A DNA stretch of 64,000 bases, taken from NCBI GenBank assembly GCA_947499565.1, contig CANMOV010000001.1, positions 1,054,001 through 1,118,000 on the forward strand. Direction: 5' to 3'. This stretch comes from an uncultured Croceitalea sp. (GTDB lineage: Bacteria; Bacteroidota; Bacteroidia; Flavobacteriales; Flavobacteriaceae). Positions 60,563 to 64,000 of this stretch are shown piece after piece. The notes below the pieces were generated by a model. The model worked only from the letters and a program-made list of their open reading frames with translations, made no database searches and was not told the origin of the DNA. The translations under genes were made by a program, and so were the position numbers. The stretch's first letter is position 1. Each line of letters opens with the position of its first letter.

Positions 60563-63394
60563 ATGAGACATTGTATTAAGACTTTCGGTATGCTACTTCT
60601 TTTTATTGCAGGAGTTTCTGCGCAAACCGATACGGGTTTGTCAAAAACTTCCATACCTGAAGGGAATATCCCTGTAGATCCAGACGTAAAAATTGGTAAA
60701 CTCGATAATGGATTAACCTATTATATTAGAAATAATGGCAAACCTGAAGATAAAGTAGAGCTTCGTTTGGCAGTGAATGCCGGTTCTATTATGGAAACGG
60801 AACGCCAGCTAGGTCTTGCTCATTTTATGGAGCATATGAACTTTAATGGCACTAAGAATTTTCAAAAGAATGACCTCGTAGACTATCTGCAAAGTATTGG
60901 TGTAAAGTTTGGTGCAGATTTAAATGCATACACAAGCTTTGATGAGACGGTATATATTCTTCCTATTCCTAGCGATGACCCAGAAAAATTAGAAAAAGGT
61001 TTCCAAATTCTAGAAGATTGGGCTCATAACACCACTTTATCAGAAGAAGCAATAGATGGGGAAAGAGGTGTAGTTCTAGAGGAATTACGTCTTAGGCTAG
61101 GTGCTCAGGAACGTATGCAACGTATTACATTACCAAAAATGATGTATGGTTCTAAATATGCAGACCGTCTTCCAATTGGTACAAAAGAAAATCTAGAGAA
61201 TTTTTCTTATGATGATGTCCGTGATTATTACAAAAAATGGTATCGCCCAGATTTAATGGCTGTAATTGCAGTAGGAGATTTAGATGTCACTACGATGGAA
61301 AAAAAGATTAAAGACCATTTTTCCAATATTTCAAAAGCAGAAAACCCATCTAAAAGGGAAGCATATGAGTTACCAAATCACGAAGAAACCTTTATCGCAA
61401 TTGCATCAGACAAAGAAGCTGCTTTTAGCCGTGTGCAGGTAATGTATAAAGATAGATATGAAGCTCCTGAGGTAAAAACAGTAAGTGATTATCGTGAATC
61501 ACTTGTTAAAAACCTATTTTCTACACTAATCAACAATAGATTAGGTGAACTCAGAAATAGTGCAAATCCTCCTTTTGTATTCGGGTTTTCATATTATGGC
61601 GGGACATTTGCAAGAACAAAAAATGCGTATCAGTCAATTGCTCAAACAAGTCCAGAAGGACAATTACAAGGGCTTCGCGCTATTTTAGAGGAGAATGAAC
61701 GTGTAAAACGTTTTGGTTTTCAAGATGGCGAATTTGAACGCGCAAAAAAGAGTCTTTTAGCTAGGTTAGAGAAGCAATTTAATGATAGAGACAAGCGTGA
61801 GAGTGGAAGAATTGTTGGTTCCTATGTAAACAATTACTTAGATAACAATCCAATACCAGGTATTGAGTGGGAGTTTGACATGACTAAGAAATTACTCCCT
61901 ACTATTAAACTAGAAGAGATTGGAGCTTTAATTAATGACTTCTTACACGATGATAATCGTGTTATAGTATTAACAGGTCCAGAGAAAGAAGGTTTAAAAC
62001 AAGTTACAGAAGATGAAGTAAAAGCTTTATTAGAAGAAGTAGAATCCGGTGATATTACAGGTTATGAAGATGAAGCTGTTAGAAATGAACTAATTGAGAA
62101 AATGCCTGTTGCTGGGGCTATTGCAAAAACTACGAAGAATGACAAGTTAGGTACTACAACATTAGTCTTAAGTAATGGTGCTACATTAACTTATAAAAAG
62201 ACAGACTTTAAAAATGATGAAGTACTTTTTAGAGCTTATAGCCCTGGGGGTACGAGTCTTTATTCTGATGAGGATTTTATAGCTACATCATTTGCAAATG
62301 GCGGACTTTCACAAGCAGGTATTGGCGGATTATCCCTTACTGATATTAATAAGTTTATGAGTGGTAAAATAGCTAATGTATCGCCTTCAATTGGCGGTTT
62401 TAGTGAGAACTTTAGAGGTTCAGCTGCGCCTAAAGATTTGGAAACGCTATTCCAAATGGTACATCTTTACTTTACTTCACTTAATAAGGATGATGAAGCC
62501 TACAATTCTTTTATTACAAAGCAGAAAAGCTTTTTGGGTAACTTAATGGCAAATCCACAGTTCTATTTTCAAGATCAAATAGGAAAAATACGCAACGAGG
62601 GAAATCCAAGATATACCGGATTTCCTACCGCCGAGAAAATGGATGCTGCTGATTATAATTTAGCATATGAAAAATACCAAGAACGTTTTTCTGATGCTGG
62701 AGACTTCCATTATTTTTTAGTTGGCAATGTTGATGAAGCAAAAATTACTGATTTTGCAAAAAAGTATTTAGCTTCTTTACCTGGTAAAAACAGTAATGAA
62801 AGTTTTATCCCCACTAAATTTAGAAGAAAAGATACTTTCCAAAAACATGTTGTAAAACGTGGTAAAGACCCCAAAAGTAATGTCTCAATAGTGTGGGAAG
62901 AAGAAATACCTTATAATAGTAATACAGCAATGGCAGTTGCTGCTTTGGGTGAGGTTCTAACCATTAAACTAGTTGAAAAACTGCGTGAGGAAGAAGGCGG
63001 AGTATATGGAGTTGGTGCCCGAGGAAGTCTCAGCAAAATTTCATTTTCTAATCTTACATTCAGAATCTCTTTCCCTTGTGGTCCAGAAAACGTAGATAAG
63101 TTAATTTCAGCTGCACTTGCAGAAGTAAAGAAGATAAAGGAGGAAGGTGTTACAGAACAAGATATGGCTAAAGTGAAAGAAACCTATTTAGTTCAACGAA
63201 AAGAAGCAATAAAAACGAACAAGTTTTGGCTAGATAATCTTTTACGTGCTCATCAAGAAGGAAGAGATGCTACTGCGCTTCTTTCATATGAAAACGATGT
63301 AAATGAACTAAATCCAAATGATTTACAACAAGTTGCTAAAAAGTATTTGGATGACAATTATTTCCTTGGAATTTTAATGCCAGAGTCTGAGTAA
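60563..63394 (+). CDS. Secreted M16-family zinc peptidase (pitrilysin/insulinase type)
   Basis: A 943-residue protein with a signal peptide ending VSAQ (residue 21). The active N-terminal domain has the inverted zinc motif HFMEH (His87, Glu90, His91) and a later glutamate in EEAIDGERGVVLEELRLR. The second, inactive M16 domain follows after residue 480 with VGNVDEAKITDFAKKYLASLPG and KLVEKLREEEGGVYGVGARG. Two M16 pairs in one chain give the clam-shell that encloses short peptides. It probably acts in the periplasm. It has a 68-base upstream gap and is a separate unit. Confidence 0.93.
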   Translation: MRHCIKTFGMLLLFIAGVSAQTDTGLSKTSIPEGNIPVDPDVKIGKLDNGLTYYIRNNGKPEDKVELRLAVNAGSIMETERQLGLAHFMEHMNFNGTKNFQKNDLVDYLQSIGVKFGADLNAYTSFDETVYILPIPSDDPEKLEKGFQILEDWAHNTTLSEEAIDGERGVVLEELRLRLGAQERMQRITLPKMMYGSKYADRLPIGTKENLENFSYDDVRDYYKKWYRPDLMAVIAVGDLDVTTMEKKIKDHFSNISKAENPSKREAYELPNHEETFIAIASDKEAAFSRVQVMYKDRYEAPEVKTVSDYRESLVKNLFSTLINNRLGELRNSANPPFVFGFSYYGGTFARTKNAYQSIAQTSPEGQLQGLRAILEENERVKRFGFQDGEFERAKKSLLARLEKQFNDRDKRESGRIVGSYVNNYLDNNPIPGIEWEFDMTKKLLPTIKLEEIGALINDFLHDDNRVIVLTGPEKEGLKQVTEDEVKALLEEVESGDITGYEDEAVRNELIEKMPVAGAIAKTTKNDKLGTTTLVLSNGATLTYKKTDFKNDEVLFRAYSPGGTSLYSDEDFIATSFANGGLSQAGIGGLSLTDINKFMSGKIANVSPSIGGFSENFRGSAAPKDLETLFQMVHLYFTSLNKDDEAYNSFITKQKSFLGNLMANPQFYFQDQIGKIRNEGNPRYTGFPTAEKMDAADYNLAYEKYQERFSDAGDFHYFLVGNVDEAKITDFAKKYLASLPGKNSNESFIPTKFRRKDTFQKHVVKRGKDPKSNVSIVWEEEIPYNSNTAMAVAALGEVLTIKLVEKLREEEGGVYGVGARGSLSKISFSNLTFRISFPCGPENVDKLISAALAEVKKIKEEGVTEQDMAKVKETYLVQRKEAIKTNKFWLDNLLRAHQEGRDATALLSYENDVNELNPNDLQQVAKKYLDDNYFLGILMPESE

Positions 63395-63414
63395 GTAAAA
63401 AGTGTTTAAGACAA

Positions 63415-63440
63415 AAAAGGTCATCCATTGATGGCCTTTT
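63415..63440 (+). terminator. Hairpin after the M16 gene, possible weak terminator
   Basis: AAAAGGTCATC, loop CATT, GATGGCCTTTT, with one T-G wobble, 20 bases after the stop. Only four T residues follow the stem. Its right arm CCTTTT is also the left end of the inverted repeat at 63435-63471. Confidence 0.6.
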
Positions 63441-63471
63441 GGATATGCGTTATTAACGCATATCCAAAAGG
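63435..63471. other. Perfect inverted repeat, 18-bp arms with one central base
   Basis: CCTTTTGGATATGCGTTA, one T, then its exact reverse complement ending in CCAAAAGG. It shares six bases with the preceding hairpin, so the two cannot form at the same time in RNA. It lies 72 bases before the superoxide dismutase gene. Confidence 0.85.
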
Positions 63472-63543
63472 AACAATCCCTAAAATCATTGACACTGTAG
63501 ATATATTCAGTAAATTAGTGCCAAACCTAAAAAAACACTTATA

Positions 63544-64000
63544 ATGAAAAAATTAATTGTTCTTCCTTTAGCTCTTTTGTTAGTTACAGCATTTAGCTGC
63601 AAGGAAGTCAAAAAAGAGACTGAAAATGCTTCAGAGGAAGTGGAAGAAGCTGCAGAAACAGTTATAAAAGAGGTTCAAGTGGAATCAATCAAGTTTCAGA
63701 TGGAACCAAAAAATGATAGCGGTATTTCTGGTGAAGTAACTTTTACGGAAGAAAATGGTGAAGTAAAAATGATGGCTTCGCTATCTGGTTTAACCGAAGG
63801 TGAACATGCTATTCATATTCATGAAAAAGCGGATTGCTCTTCAGCCGACGGTAAATCAACTGGCGGTCATTGGAATCCTACATTTCAACCTCATGCAAAA
63901 TGGGGAGCTGAAGGTGGTTATCACAAAGGAGATATCGGTAACTTTGATGCAGATGCAGAAGGTAATGCAACTGTGGAGTTTGAAACAGCCGAATGGTGTA
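63544..64000 (+). CDS. sodC: Cu/Zn superoxide dismutase lipoprotein, 5' part
   Basis: The frame starts at the ATG and is still open at the window's end; 152 codons are visible. A lipoprotein-like signal (MKKLIVLPLALLLVTAFSC, Cys19) is followed by an acidic linker rich in Glu and Ala. The SodC domain shows HAIHIHE (copper ligands HxH), DCSSADGKSTGGHWNP (disulfide Cys and a ligand His), QPHAKWGAEGGYHKGDIGNFDAD (zinc-site His and Asp). The last copper His and the second Cys motif lie near or beyond the edge; WC at the very end may be part of the second disulfide. It removes superoxide in the periplasm or at the cell surface. Confidence 0.93.
   Translation, partial: MKKLIVLPLALLLVTAFSCKEVKKETENASEEVEEAAETVIKEVQVESIKFQMEPKNDSGISGEVTFTEENGEVKMMASLSGLTEGEHAIHIHEKADCSSADGKSTGGHWNPTFQPHAKWGAEGGYHKGDIGNFDADAEGNATVEFETAEWC

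Noticed and set aside
1..64000. tRNA, rRNA, IS elements, prophage or CRISPR loci
   Set aside because: No cloverleaf-like segments, transposase motifs, phage genes or spaced repeats were seen by eye; a covariance-model search would be needed to exclude short RNAs fully.

Overview
The window reads as a chromosomal segment of a member of the Bacteroidetes, most likely a marine Flavobacteriaceae species. The DNA is AT-rich, several genes are preceded by the Bacteroidetes -7 promoter box TAnnTTTG, Shine-Dalgarno sites are largely absent, and many exported proteins are short-signal lipoproteins or end their signal peptide in A-Q. Family content (YHYH, MORN, DUF2490, LVIVD, M16/S9/M28/M1 peptidases) fits. 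This assignment is by gene style, not by a 16S sequence. I see no tRNA, rRNA, CRISPR array, insertion sequence or prophage, and no gene-free stretch longer than 300 bases.

Layout. 1-2220: end of a phosphohexomutase gene and an MsbA-like ABC exporter, followed by eleven copies of a 7-bp tandem repeat. 2356-3889: a sigma / single-pass membrane anti-sigma-like / periplasmic sensor module (ECF-1). 4000-4833: two small secreted proteins and a structured non-coding stretch. 4843-9934 (minus strand): a second sigma / anti-sigma / Spy-CnrX-like sensor module (ECF-2) followed by an EF-hand protein, a YHYH lipoprotein, a MORN lipoprotein, a SCO copper chaperone and a BNR-propeller lipoprotein. Three transcription units in this cluster carry the same two-block promoter motif, which makes it look like one self-contained ECF regulon. 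9993-18097: rRNA methyltransferase, AraC regulator with SDR oxidoreductase, purL, a Tat-exported DinB-fold protein and a GNAT. 18189-26207: fatty-acid degradation (acyl-CoA ligase, MarR regulator with a perfect 38-bp palindrome over its promoter, then a fadN-fadA-fadE-like operon).

26282-31236: animal-type haem peroxidase, PLP decarboxylase, GH15 enzyme. 31333-42349: a tightly packed, one-direction run of eleven genes that starts with bifunctional trehalose synthase/phosphatase and continues through a propeller-NTF2 fusion, a TMEM175 channel, M28 and M1 peptidases, an atypical arginase-fold enzyme, a TraB/Tiki-like lipoprotein, a nitrilase, a 41-codon small ORF, a metal-receptor-like protein without signal peptide and a YdeI/OmdA protein. 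42505-52714: MFS transporter, DUF1272 zinc protein, propeller-amidohydrolase, CDP-alcohol phosphatidyltransferase, TPMT-like methyltransferase, a LVIVD-ricin lipoprotein, a GH26-like lipoprotein and a membrane protein. 52869-64000: sortilin/BNR-type protein with an S9 peptidase, DUF2490 protein, alpha/beta hydrolase-OsmC fusion, DUF1905/YdeI protein, M16 peptidase, and the start of a Cu/Zn superoxide dismutase that runs off the window.

The strongest candidate for something undescribed is the ECF-2 regulon at 5-10 kb: the sigma gene itself lacks the motif, while its anti-sigma/sensor genes, the EF-hand gene and the YHYH-MORN-SCO-BNR operon all carry it. That architecture implies negative feedback plus a dedicated envelope metal or redox output.
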